A stretch of 64,000 nt of DNA from Phytophthora colocasiae. Lineage: Eukaryota; Oomycota; Peronosporomycetes; Peronosporales; Peronosporaceae. Location: assembly GCA_018806915.1 (NCBI GenBank), contig JAGKQI010000052.1, positions 1,054,001 through 1,118,000 on the forward strand, in the 5' to 3' direction. Shown piece by piece: positions 37,109-46,848 of the stretch; the first letter of the stretch is position 1, and each line of letters begins with the position of its first letter. The position numbers were made by a program, and so were the translations under genes. The notes beneath the pieces were generated by a model. It saw nothing but the letters and a program-made list of their open reading frames with translations. It was not told the origin of the DNA and did not search any database.

Positions 37109-39032
37109 GAGGATTCTCGTGAGTAATCTGGAAAGCCATTCCGGATTCCATGGGCATAGCGCCTCCTGAAGTCCGAGCGGACATGGCCATCGGAGTGGAC
37201 CTGGGGAACGGCATATGCGATCCGGCGGATCGACTCATTCCGAACCCTGACGAATCTGACGTGCTCTCCCTGGAAGTCCGCGTCCCTGACGAAGCGCTAG
37301 CCATCGACTCACTCGACCCTCCGGAGGTTCCAAACAAGCTTGACTCTTCAATCGAACTCGTTCGTTCGGATGGATTCGTCTGATCGGACATGCTCTGTTG
37401 AGAAGTCATGCCGCTTCTAGACGACCCAGTCCGGCTGGACCCCAAACTCTGGAATAACGACGATGGTGCCGATGGGAACGATGATGTAGCGGGCGACGGG
37501 ATAGACGATGGTGGCGCTCGGGGCATCACTCGCTGGACTCGCTTCGGTTGAACCTCTGGCTGGACGGGTCCTCTTGGACTGCGTACCTTCCGGAATCCAG
37601 CCGACTTCAGCAGCCTCGCGAATTCCCATCCAAACAGCGATACTTCGTAATCCGAAATAAACACACCTTCATCTTGGCTGAACACTTCTGGATGTTGTTC
37701 GTATAAGCTTTGTCTCCCAGAAGTTGCCAATATCTGGTTGGCCTCTGTCGCTTGGACAACCACTTGCCTCCATTCGACCAATTCGACCACCAATAGCTGG
37801 TGCATGTCTCCGACCACTTGACGGACCAAATCCGGATGCACTTTGTAGACACGCGTCCGGAACCATCCCGGGACGAGGTTGACAAATCCAAATCCAGCTT
37901 CGAAAAGTAATGTCTGAAGAACAGCAATACATTCCCGCGGAGAAAACTCCGAAGGTGGAATCAACGCCGCTTGGATGTCCCGAGCCATTCCGAACGTTCG
38001 ACGGTGTATCTGCAACTCGGAGATCCAAGCGTCAGTCTGAGCTGGCATCGACATCCGGCGGTCCAAATACTGCGAGGTCATGGACGCCGCCCAAATGAAT
38101 GGTTCACAGTTCAGCCTGACATGCGGCCAGTCGAATCGGGCCTCGGGTGGGATATTCCTTTCGGAACCATCACGCTCCCAACGTCGTACTTGATCGGCCA
38201 CATACGCCTTCGCTTGAACTTCCGTCATCTCGAATTCCGACGGTGCCGGTTGAACTTCCGGCTGAACATTCGGAGGTTCGAACATTTGGGCATCCGGAAT
38301 GTAAACTTCAGAAGCTTGTTGAGCCGGCGTCCCAGACTGTTCCACAACAGGTGATTCGTCCGGAATCAGTGGTGGCACTTGGACGTCCGGAGTCATTGGC
38401 GAAGTCACGATCGTGTCTTCCAGCGCAATGTCCTCCCGGACCGGTGACAGTGGTCGATACTCCTGTTTGACTGAGGCCAGTCCAACGGGGGCATCAGCAT
38501 CCAAATGAAAATCTTCCAAGGGAGGAGAATCCGCAACTCGATCCTCCACCTGGACATCTTCAAACGCGTCCTCTCCATCGGAGTCCTCAGCCTCGTTTTC
38601 TACAGCTTCGATCTCCTCCCCTTCGGACACCTCCTGACCGGACTCATCTGAAGGGTCTTCGTCCGGGTCGACATCCGATCCAGACTCCTCTTCTCCATCC
38701 GGATCCTCCTCGGACCCGGACTCCTCCTGCTCAGGATCGCCTTCTCCATCCGAAGCTTCCTCGGAAGCACTTCCGTCTCGACTCGCGTGGTGCGCGTCCA
38801 ACTGGTCGGTCTCCGACTGGACTTCTTCACGTTCCAGCAATTCCTTCGCCTCAAGGGCAGCCTTCCGCTTCGCAGCGTTCGCCTGACGATTTCTTCTCAC
38901 AATGGTTTCCAAATCTTCATGCTCCTCAGGCTGCTGCCCTTTCAACCTTCTCGACGCTCTCGTAGCCATACCGCTTCCAGACGCGTCGCCTCTTCCTTCG
39001 CGTGTAGTTTCACTTCCAGTCATAACAACCAC
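36948..39032 (-). CDS. Gypsy first ORF, upstream gag-region protein
   Basis: A 694-aa ORF starting about 100 bases after the 5' LTR. The N terminus is basic, then a long acidic region (SEEDPDGEEESGSDVDPDED), a Pro/Val-rich linker with VQPEVQPAPSEFEMTEVQ, an ordered module (about aa 275-470, RWERDGSERNIPPEARFDWP to VFISDYEVSLFGWEFARLL) and a Ser/Gly/Met-rich tail. No standard domain name could be assigned. It ends in the other frame of the knuckle-bearing ORF. It may be the N-terminal half of one large Gag, or a separate structural protein particular to this family. Confidence 0.7.
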   Translation of the reverse strand: MVVMTGSETTREGRGDASGSGMATRASRRLKGQQPEEHEDLETIVRRNRQANAAKRKAALEAKELLEREEVQSETDQLDAHHASRDGSASEEASDGEGDPEQEESGSEEDPDGEEESGSDVDPDEDPSDESGQEVSEGEEIEAVENEAEDSDGEDAFEDVQVEDRVADSPPLEDFHLDADAPVGLASVKQEYRPLSPVREDIALEDTIVTSPMTPDVQVPPLIPDESPVVEQSGTPAQQASEVYIPDAQMFEPPNVQPEVQPAPSEFEMTEVQAKAYVADQVRRWERDGSERNIPPEARFDWPHVRLNCEPFIWAASMTSQYLDRRMSMPAQTDAWISELQIHRRTFGMARDIQAALIPPSEFSPRECIAVLQTLLFEAGFGFVNLVPGWFRTRVYKVHPDLVRQVVGDMHQLLVVELVEWRQVVVQATEANQILATSGRQSLYEQHPEVFSQDEGVFISDYEVSLFGWEFARLLKSAGFRKVRSPRGPVQPEVQPKRVQRVMPRAPPSSIPSPATSSFPSAPSSLFQSLGSSRTGSSRSGMTSQQSMSDQTNPSERTSSIEESSLFGTSGGSSESMASASSGTRTSRESTSDSSGFGMSRSAGSHMPFPRSTPMAMSARTSGGAMPMESGMAFQITHENPRGRSSVVQQDDVDLEESKPEKPKKKHSRRREAARAEQVFEIQRTWKSKVRTAP

Positions 39033-39100
39033 GATCAGAAAGTTAGTTAGTACTCAAACCCCGAAACTAATCAAAATATAAAAATAACTCGGTGATATCC

Positions 39101-39127
39101 TCGGTTCGAATCCGGGCACGCGCACCA
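39101..39127 (-). promoter_or_regulatory. tRNA primer-binding site of the 14.3-kb gypsy element
   Basis: Two bases inside the 5' LTR edge, the minus strand begins TGGTGCGCGTGCCCGG and continues through GATTCGAACCGA. The + strand therefore reads as a tRNA 3' end: T-arm GGTTCGAATCC, acceptor strand and CACCA. The match extends through the whole T-arm, well beyond the usual 18 bases. An acceptor stem starting GCGCGTG is implied; the amino-acid identity was not determined. Confidence 0.75.
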
Positions 39128-39129
39128 GC

Positions 39130-40646
39130 TGTGGCGAAGTGGGTGAACACTTTTCCCGCCCAGGTGCGTATAGCGTGTCTTCCGGAAAATAAGTCCGACT
39201 GGAAAGATGTCCGGTCGGACTAACGAAAGTCAGAACCTCCAACCGGGATCCAAATGGGTATCCGGAAAGAGGGTTGGCGTGTGACCTTGTGACTACCCTC
39301 GTAGGTGTCGTTTGTCTTCGAACGCGAGGAGTTCCACCTGGATGAGTTACTTCCAAAAGCTTGACTGGATCCAGATGTAGAGTGCTAATGCACTTCCAAA
39401 TGCAGTGGTTGAGTCTGAATGCAGGTGAGAGACTATTAGCAAAGCCTTCCAACAACAGATAACCAATATACAAGAGAGTTAAATGCAAATATACAGCCGC
39501 TTCTTATTCTTTCCGGCCCTTGAGCGGTGGGCACTCCAAATGCCAGTACGACGTTGGACACTCCAACCGGGACACTGGCACAGTCCCGGGGTCCTTTAGC
39601 GCACCACTTCTGGCAAGTCCACTTGGACTCCCAGAAGACAATTATCCAAGTATACCAGGAATACTATAGAGCACTCCAAAATACACACACACACAAATAC
39701 AGTCCAATCACACAGCAGTCAATCAATCAATTTCAGGGGTGACTACCAATAACCTCCTAAAACGCAGTTGTAATATGAAATGTACAAACCAAACGACCGT
39801 TTGGAATGTCCAAATGGAATATGAAATGGGAGGGGTCACGCCCGGGAATCGCCGCCCGGATCACCTTCCCAACTTGGTCTTAACCTGGCGGAGATTCACG
39901 CGGCGGTGACGATAGTCGACGCGGCCTGACGCTTGTTCGCTGACTCCGAGCCCTCGACTTCGAGGCTGGTCGGCAGTGCTCACAGTGGTGGCTTATGGGA
40001 AACCTCCCGCTCTTCCACTTGCGCCCTTGGTGGCAAATTGAACTCTCTTTAATATATAACTATCCGTTGTAAAGCTAAACATGCAAAATAGACTTGGTTT
40101 CACTATAGGTAGAGGCGTGCTTATCCGGAGGCGACCTGACACATCCGAAGAACACCGAAGAACATGGCCGAATTCCAGCTGTGCCGAACAGATCATGGTC
40201 GGTCGTCTTGGTCGGTCGGAAAACACTTGGGTCTAGTATGGTCGGATCTTCAACGGTCGATCGTGGGTACAAATCAGGGCTAGTCCGGTTGGACTCTGGG
40301 TACAAATCTGGACTGGTCCGGTTGGACCTGTTCCATCCAAACAGCCATCTTCCACTTGGACATCCAAAAGTAACTCCAATATCTCGAAATCAGGTAACTG
40401 TCAACCGGGCAGAAGGCGGCAGTCGAGGAAATCACTTGACTTGAGTATGTACGTCCAACCGGACATATACCACTTGGACTCCCAACTGGAGATCTTGGAC
40501 TGACTTCGCCTGGGCTCTCCGGAATCCACATTTATTTCGTCCATTCAATCCTCCTTGGCTCGCAGCGTCCCAATATAGTACTTTCAGAGCCAATCAGAGC
40601 GTAGCTGGGGTATTTACTCCGTAAAAACTGGAGCCACATCTTCACA
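39130..40646 (-). repeat. 5' LTR of the 14.3-kb gypsy element
   Basis: About 1517 bp, beginning TGTGGCGAAG and ending CTTCACA. Near-identical to 26313-27827. It is followed by the target duplicate CCGG and resumption of Copia RT coding. Confidence 0.92.
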
Positions 40647-41760
40647 CCGGCATCTCCATGTAGACACGGTCCATCAACGCACAGTTCAGGAACGCTGTGT
40701 CCGCGTCCAACCGTTCCATGATGTACTCCAACGCTACACACACGGCTAGAACTACTCGGATCGAGTTCATGTTCGCCACAGGTGAGTATGACTCACACAA
40801 TACTTCTGTTTAAAACCCTTCGCAACCAGCCGTGCCTTGTAACGGATAACGCAACCGTTCTCATCACGCTTCTAGGCGAACGCCCAGCGACAACCGATGG
40901 AACGCTTCCCGTTTCCACGTGGGACCAATGACCATGTAGCGTTCTTCTCATGGGACCTTAACTCTGCCTCCATGGCATTTCGCCACTTCGCCGCTTCCTA
41001 TCTGGTCAATGCCTCCGCGTACGACGTCGGCACAACCGCCGCGTTGACAATGTTCGCCACGTACGCCATAACAGCCTCAGCAACCAGTTCTTCCTCATCG
41101 ATTCGGGCACGCTTAGAGAAAGATGGACCGTCACTTCCTTCGGAATGTACGTATTCACCTCCATCCGAACCGTTCTCCAGCAGGAACACCGGCCCGCGAA
41201 GGCGTCAGGACCGTTCCACTTCTGGTTGAAATACCAGACGCTCCTCACGGAACGCTTGAGACTGCAAATCGTACGCTTCTATTTCTCGTCCTATTGACCC
41301 CGGACAGCCTGGCAACTGTAATTCCAGCGCTTCAACGTCTGGTTCATGCTCTACCCCGTTCATCTCAATGTTTGGAACGGTTTCTTCAGTCTCCTCCATC
41401 GGTACATCCGGACTATGTTGGCGTTCCACGCTTGTTGGTACCATTCCATCATTCGCGTCCTTGGTCAAATTAATAACCGTTCCGTGGGGCTGTAACGAGG
41501 GTGACTCATATATTCCTCCCACTTCACGCTCGTCCAGCTTCACCGACCGTGACACTTTGACCTTGGATGCGTCCAGGTCGAAGACACGATATCCCTTAGC
41601 TTTCTCAGCATATCCGAGGAACATACACCTGAACCTCTTGGGTTCGAGCTTCGTACGCTTCGCGTCGTCGACGTGCTCGCAGTCAAGCCAGTACGCCTTG
41701 CCAACTTTCTTGCCTGAAGCAATCGCGCAAGTCTTTCCCCAAATGATACATTAGAAACGC
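40647..41760 (-). pseudogene. Copia RT N-terminal part and integrase C-terminal region
   Basis: Immediately after the gypsy LTR the Copia RT coding resumes in pieces (VYMEMP, aligning with the LEKSIYGLKQ side across the insertion). Further on, 41205-41624 encodes the integrase C-terminal signature (MFLGYAEKAKGYRVFDLDAS, VSRSVKLDE) and an acidic linker. The integrase catalytic core is absent; at about 41720-41760 the sequence passes straight to protease/pre-integrase coding. Confidence 0.7.
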
Positions 41761-41765
41761 TGGGA

Positions 41766-42078
41766 CTATACGGTTAAACCGTTCTCCGCAAGCTTCCCCA
41801 CCGACAGCAACCGTCTGTCGAGTCCCGGAATGTAAAGCACCTCCATCATCTTGATGCGTTTACCGTTCATACCCGTCAGCTTGACCGTTCCTTTCCCTGC
41901 AACACGTAGTTTCTTCCCGTCTGCAATTGTTACCTCGATACCCGAGACCGTTCCTTCGAAGTCGAATAGATCTCCATGTCGCGACACTGTCAATTAGCCA
42001 CCCGGCGAGGCGGTTCTCGCCCATGGCAAACACTTCATCATCCGTGTCACCGTTCTTCCTCGGACAGTCCCACTTCAT
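41766..42078 (-). pseudogene. Copia protease / GAG-pre-integrase region
   Basis: Encodes VEVTIADGKKL-type and LYIPGLDRRLLSVGKLAENG motifs of Copia protease-to-integrase linkers, with a degraded active site (LIDSVATW where LIDSGAT is expected) in the 41860-42078 frame. Confidence 0.7.
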
Positions 42079-42331
42079 GTGCCCGACTTGGTCACACCTG
42101 AAACACTTGCCCTTAAAAACATTACCGTTCCGTCCCGAAACTTACCCTTACGACCGTTCCCTCGGCCTCCCTCGGCCTCCCTTGAACCGTTCTGCGTTAC
42201 CGTTCGCCTGGAACGCTTTCTCCGTGGTTTCCTTCTTCTGAAGTCGCTCGTATTAATTGAGGAACTTCTCCTAGAACTCGATCAGCGTGATACCCTTTGT
42301 GTTCTCGACGATCAACGCGATCAGCTCGTAC

Positions 42332-42700
42332 TCAGATGAAAGGCTGCTGAGCGGCACCACTAGCTGCTGCGCCTCGCCCCTTCCCCTCAAATTCTGGAGA
42401 CCCACCACCAGCTCGTCGAAAGCGTCCAGACGCTACCGTTCCTTCTTCCATCTTGAACTCGTGCAGGTGCCGTGTCATTGCGACACGGTTGTGCAGCGTG
42501 GTACGGTTGTAATACCCCCGAAGAGTATTCCAAGCGTCCATGGCACGGACGGCGGAACGGATCTCGGTCTGGTGTTGAAACTCTACGCCCTGCGCGATGA
42601 TAGCCAGTGCCTTGGCGTCGTTCAGCAACCACGCCTCAGTGATCTCGTTCTCCGGCTTGACGACTTGAATATGAGCGAGCCTGGCGAGCGTCATTCTCAT
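42332..42700 (-). pseudogene. Copia gag (UBN2-like) fragment
   Basis: LNDAKALAIIAQGVEFQHQT, then AMDAWNTLRGYYNRTTLHNR and MTRHLHEFKMEEG, are characteristic of Ty1/copia Gag (DUF4219/UBN2). Frameshifts on both sides; a CCHC relic may lie near 42080. Confidence 0.75.
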
Positions 42701-42904
42701 GTTGTACTCCCAGTGGAAGTAGTTCCCACTACCCAGGAGGACTTCGGCGCGCTTGGTCGTTATGTCTTGAAGCGTTCTAGGAACGGTTGAGCGTGTTACG
42801 GCTGTTAACCTGTTGGTATTGAGCTTGTGGTGTTGGTGGCAAATGCCGAAGTGAGTAGATTAAAGTTAACAAAAACCTGTTCTACTCGTACTTCTCAGAA
42901 CAAT

Positions 42905-43075
42905 TGAAAGCGTCGTCCAAAGCGATAGAAATGGTCAACGCATCTTATCATTTTAAAGAGGGGGGGTAAATTTCGTACATATACAAGCCACCTCTGAAAA
43001 TCAGTTTTCTGAACGGAAATTATACTCTCTCGCAGTTGAAAAGTTGACGATCCGCCAGTTTCTCAGCGGTATCTG
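42905..43075 (+). repeat. Dispersed repeat, partner of 4290-4476
   Basis: AAAGCGATAGAAATGGTC, TTATCATTTTAAAGAGG and CTCGCAGTTGAAAAGTTGACG match the copy at 4290-4476. It starts right after the Copia terminal repeat. Confidence 0.6.
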
Positions 43076-43912
43076 TACTCACCAGTTGAGGTTGGTTTTG
43101 AAGGATTCTCTATTTATGTTATTTAACTAACCATAGAGTCCTGTAGTTTTTGTAGGCTTTGCCTAATACTTGTAGATTCTGCATCCGGAGGCCAAGAAGG
43201 GCTATCATCTAGGATTCTTTGTCTACTGAGCATTTCTTGAAGTCTTTGGGGGAGGTTTTGAACGAGAAAGCTCCCCGTTGCATGCCACCGGACAGTGAGA
43301 GCTTGATCAACTTTGCCGCTGCTGATGCTTGTTTCAGGGACGTGGTCGCCCAGATGTACGAGTTAAAACCGTAGTAAAGATCTTTCCGCTTTGGACGATG
43401 AACTGGAGGAGTGGTCCCCTGGATTACCAATTGAGTTGTGCTTGAAATAGTTTGTTCTCGGATCTTGTCCAGTGCAGCAAAGATGATCAGGTCTGCAAAT
43501 TCCCTTCGTACTATTGTGCTGGCAGCTTTGTGTACTCCTACCACTTCAGCTCTGTACCACCCGTCTGCTTTCAAACTCCATATTACCCACGCACCACGAG
43601 TACTCACCAGTTGAGGGTGCAGCACGTTACAGGTATTTTGTATCTTGTCCTCGTTGATTGCGTAAATGGAGTAGAAATTTTGAGAGTAACATGGTGCACT
43701 TTAAGATGCGTAATGACCACTCGACAAGGATCGATGTCCTTTCCCCTTCTGCTGTAGTGATGGAAGAAAAGCATAACCAAGATATCGTATTGCTTTTTTT
43801 CCAAAGTCGTAAACATGATGTCCAAATTGTGTCGTCAACAGCAGCGCTTACTACAAAGACGAGAACGGTTCTTGTTGAATGTTTGTTAGTTACGAATGGA
43901 ATGGGTAACCAA
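43076..43912 (-). other. Unassigned region with a 138-aa minus ORF
   Basis: The ORF at 43209-43625 (minus) reads LVSTRGAWVIWSLKADGWYR, then LVIQGTTPPVHRPKRKD and ATTSLKQASAAAKLIKLSL. No family recognised. It could be a degraded element or small protein. The rest shows no features. Confidence 0.3.
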
Positions 43913-43953
43913 ATCTTTCACGATGCTACTGACTCAGTAGCATCGTGAAAGAT
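43913..43953. repeat. Perfect 41-base hairpin
   Basis: Twenty-base arms (ATCTTTCACGATGCTACTGA and its exact complement) are separated by one base. It lies 25 bases before the dispersed repeat at 43978. No similar palindrome was seen at the other repeat copy. It could be the terminus of an unrecognised element or a replication/recombination scar. Confidence 0.75.
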
Positions 43954-43977
43954 CCGGTTGTACTAGTAGTACAGAAC

Positions 43978-44095
43978 TTGACTAGGGCGGGATGGTGACG
44001 ATAACTAAAAAGATTTGTCGTTGACAACACAATTTGGACACCATGTTTACAACGTTGACAGGACATCAGGCTTACAACGTTTCCTCTCGCCAAAT
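43978..44095 (+). repeat. Dispersed repeat, empty-site partner of 24003-24353
   Basis: Matches 24003-24353 but lacks the 214-bp SINE-like insert. Here the sequence runs TTACAACGTTTCCT directly into CTCGCCAAATGA. Confidence 0.75.
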
Positions 44096-44414
44096 GAAAC
44101 TTTAAACATGTAGCATTCGACGTATTTAACACACTATTGCCACACCGCTGAGCCGGGTGACTCCATTGTAGTCATCCATAGAGGAGTTTTGAGGTCATAA
44201 TACTCCGAGAAAACCTTTTGGGCTGGTGCGTGTAAGTAAATTCTGGTCATGATTATTCTTTTTCATGGATTTCACAGGCCATACGTGACCAACCTCGTAC
44301 GAGAACATGTACACCGTCGGGGAGTTCGTTGTGGCGACAGGGAGCTGTTGTCTCACAACTTGTGGGGCAGTTGGATCTCACTTTCCAACATCCTCGAGCC
44401 AACCAACAAACGCC

Positions 44415-44861
44415 ATGCGTCTCTCTCAAGTTCTGGTGATTGCAGTAGCATCTTTCCTGTTTGCAAGCGACACGGCTGCTACTGCGCCTTCCAACCAGGC
44501 CAAGATCTCCAAGAGAATGCTGGGCAGCCAGAGCCAGCGGCTTCTAAGGAGCCATAAGAACCCCATCAAGGACAAAGAAGACCCGTCTGAGGACTCTGTG
44601 GACGTCGAGGAACGTGGTTTCGCTACTCATTACGACGAGGCCCTTGAAGAACGTGCTCCTTTGTCCGACGCTATCGTTCGGAAGCTTGATCGCATTGCTC
44701 AAGGTTGGGGAACTACTTGGGCAAAAGTAGGTATGGGATACTCATCAGTCTCGGAAGCCAAGGTCAACGCGTTGCTTGCCTTGCGTGACGCGTACATTAG
44801 TGGAAACAAGAAAGCTAAGGCGGCGGCAAAGCTGGCGGTATTGCGCGCGAACCAGAACTAG
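44415..44861 (+). CDS. RXLR effector (RLLR-EER), intact
   Basis: A 148-aa secreted protein. Signal peptide MRLSQVLVIAVASFLFASDT, RXLR motif RLLR at 42-45, acidic stretch and EER at 65-67, then an effector domain with KLDRIAQGWGTTWAKVGMGY and a C-terminal helix (SEAKVNALLALRDAY, KAKAAAKLAVLRANQN). RXLR-EER proteins of Phytophthora are delivered into plant cells; the host target is unknown. The ATG at 44415 follows AACGCC context, and the frame upstream has no signal-peptide-like start. The C-terminal ~64 residues and the 3' flank are duplicated in inverted orientation at 22484-23996. The mature domain is not a recognised family. Confidence 0.88.
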   Translation: MRLSQVLVIAVASFLFASDTAATAPSNQAKISKRMLGSQSQRLLRSHKNPIKDKEDPSEDSVDVEERGFATHYDEALEERAPLSDAIVRKLDRIAQGWGTTWAKVGMGYSSVSEAKVNALLALRDAYISGNKKAKAAAKLAVLRANQN

Positions 44862-45316
44862 AAGCTATTTCAGCTACTAGCAACATTTCATCTTCTTTGC
44901 CATTTCAAGTGAACAATAGATGACCTCTTGAATTGTTTTGTGTCCATTTGACTGTGGGGCTATCAATCCCAAAGAACTTGAATGATATTTCTCTACTGAC
45001 GATAATTGTTCAGCTTAGATCGAGTTAGTTATTGTTCAGGCCCTCCTAGCAACCATGCCGATTTCGTTCCCTTGTATGAAATTTTCCTGTTAGACAACTT
45101 CACTCGCACTCGGCTCCTACCATGGACAATAGCGAACGGGAGCCAGATCCGATATTAATGGTAATTTGGCGGATTACAAGCTGCATAAGATTAGGATAAT
45201 GTTACCATGGACTTGATGCTGTCAGCGATGATCTGTTCGGTAAGGAAGCCTTTGATCGTTCTTAAACGGTTCGACAAATCCGAGACAGTCATTATATCTT
45301 CATCTGTGAACAGCGC
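44862..45316 (+). other. Effector 3' flank and shared segment
   Basis: Bases 44862-45036 match, inverted, 22484-22560 and 23690-23796; 45036-45316 match 24490-24780 in direct orientation. No coding was found. Confidence 0.6.
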
Positions 45317-46146
45317 TGTAACAGGAGGACGCAGATGCTGGACACTCGCGAGACGGACAGACAGGGAGGACGCTTGAAGAACCGTGGGGTACGAACGACG
45401 AGCACGAAGAGCGGCAGCACCTGTGGGAGAAGTCTCAGTGGTCCAGGTACTGGCGAATGTTCGTGGCGCGAGCCAATGAACGCCGTGGCCTTCTACGAGT
45501 ACATGTACTCGAGCGAACGAGTGAACGAGGCGGTGATGAGGCAGTGGAACGAGGAGGTCTCCAGTCAGCTGCAGACTACTGGATACGATGGACGAGACCG
45601 CCGGGACCTTGAAGAACGGGGACCAGCGAAGGAGCTAGAGAGAGCTCACTGGCGAATTTGACGGCTTGGCAGCAAGCAGAGGAACGGAGACTATCGAACT
45701 TGACGGCTTGGAAGCAAGCCACACGGAACGAGGAACGGGGACGACAGGGCTTCGAGCGACGGTGACGGTAGCGCGTACTGAGCGGGCAACGGGTGAGGCT
45801 GGACGGCGGAGAAGCAGGCGGCAGTAACGGACAGTACTTCGGTGAGTGCTTCCAGGGGAGCTGCGGGCACTACTTCGCGTCGTCTGGACGTCTCGACGGT
45901 GTCGGCGGGCTTACACGAGTTGCACGGAGCTAGAGCTAGAAGACTTGGTCGAAAGACGAGGTGTTAGACGATAGAAGAATTGTCTATTAATAAATAGGGC
46001 CTGGCAGCTAAGCTACGGGTCCGGCGCAGCAACACGTGGTTGCTGTAGGCCAGCGAGAGAGTTTCGTGAAGTGAACGGGACGCAAGGAAGCCAAGAGCTA
46101 TACAATTTGCTCAACGTGCCGGGCAAGATAATAGACGCACGCTACA
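45317..46146 (+). mobile_element. Probable solo LTR (830 bp)
   Basis: Begins TGTAACAGG and ends GCTACA, with 4-bp GCGC duplications (45313-45316 and 46147-46150). The paralogous segment at about 24780 shows the site empty (CCAGCGCTATTCC). No internal coding is convincing; the 45335-45661 frame is low-complexity Arg/Gly/Thr. Terminal TGTA/TACA and size suggest an LTR left by recombination between the two LTRs of an element. Strand is arbitrary. Confidence 0.75.
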
Positions 46147-46290
46147 GCGCTATTACTATGTTTAATCGCTACGTCTAGAATTGAACTTGATTTACATTTC
46201 TAAAGGATTGATAATGATTTTGAATTGATGGAATGGGATATTGATACGTCTACCGCCCATTTCCACAACGTACTTTCACTTATGCGATAA

Positions 46291-46792
46291 AGAAATTTGC
46301 GAATTGTCGGTTGTTTTGCAGTTCGTTTTTTTAGTATGTGGACTGTAGTGATGTAGCTGAACGAGGCAATATGTAGAACAGTAGAACGTTTCGAGATCTG
46401 GAATCTAAAGTGTATTGTGTCGGAGTAGTATCACAATTTTATTTGCAAATTGCTTCCAGAATGTTTTTAAGCTTTCCGCTACGATCAAGCTCCAGAGTCA
46501 GTCACAAAACGGCTGGCGTTCATGATTTCCGCGTCAATTCGACCTAGAAAAAATCAAAACTTGCTTTATTTTGATTGTGATGACGTGGATCACTGCCAAA
46601 TGCCGTACCCTGTGAAATTGCTCAGCTGCGGTACGACTTGACTGGTTACTACCATTGAGGTGCGCTCGTCTGAAAGAGGCGCAAAAATCAATAGCGGTCG
46701 TAATCACCGGTCGTGAACCTACAGTTCCGATCGCAAACGGCCCAATCCAAAGAGCATTTCCGATTTACCACAGCTTTATTTTGCTGTTTGCA
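46291..46792. other. Intergenic, nothing recognised
   Basis: About 500 bases upstream of the split effector. Only a small ORF (46655-46858) with no domains. Confidence 0.4.
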
Positions 46793-46810
46793 GACTCACT
46801 TCGTAACTTC
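46793..46810 (+). promoter_or_regulatory. Initiator-like motif of the split RXLR gene
   Basis: GACTCACTTCGTAACTTC lies about 40 bases before the ATG at 46849, preceded by TTATTTTGCTGTTTGCA. The same block precedes the related effectors near 16220 and 52765. Confidence 0.5.
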
Positions 46811-46848
46811 CTCATAGCTGTTCAGTACCATTTCCCAAGAATACCTCA

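Larger units (their letters stand above)
26313..40646 (-). mobile_element. Large Ty3/gypsy element with second (archaeal-type) RNase H, 14.3 kb
   Basis: Minus orientation. 5' LTR 39130-40646, tRNA primer site ending at 39127, two overlapping gag-region ORFs (36948-39032 and 34715-37108), protease (34077-34847), RT-RNase H-second RNase H (30604-34194), integrase plus chromodomain (28859-30586), a 1-kb region with an antisense ORF (27887-28690), then 3' LTR 26313-27827. LTRs of about 1.5 kb differ at only a handful of positions. A 4-bp duplication CCGG (26309-26312 and 40647-40650) marks insertion into a Copia RT gene. Coding is near-complete apart from frameshifts around 34100-34190 and one stop in the integrase. 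Confidence 0.93.
24925..42895 (-). mobile_element. Decayed Ty1/copia element, split by nested gypsy element
   Basis: Short terminal repeats start TGTTGGTATTGAGCTTGTG at 24925 and 42811 and share about 75 bp (to CTGTTCTACT). Between them, on the minus strand, run gag (42332-42700), a protease relic, the GAG-pre-integrase part (41766-41993), the integrase C-terminal region (41205-41624), reverse transcriptase (split) and RNase H (25092-25574). Most of the integrase core is missing between about 41720 and 41760. The 26313-40646 gypsy element lies inside the RT. A possible primer site (GGTTAACAGCC) follows the 5' LTR at about 42800-42810. It is non-functional. Confidence 0.8.

Noticed and set aside
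45335..45661. A 108-aa protein-coding gene
   Set aside because: It lies wholly inside the probable solo LTR, has low-complexity composition and no domain.
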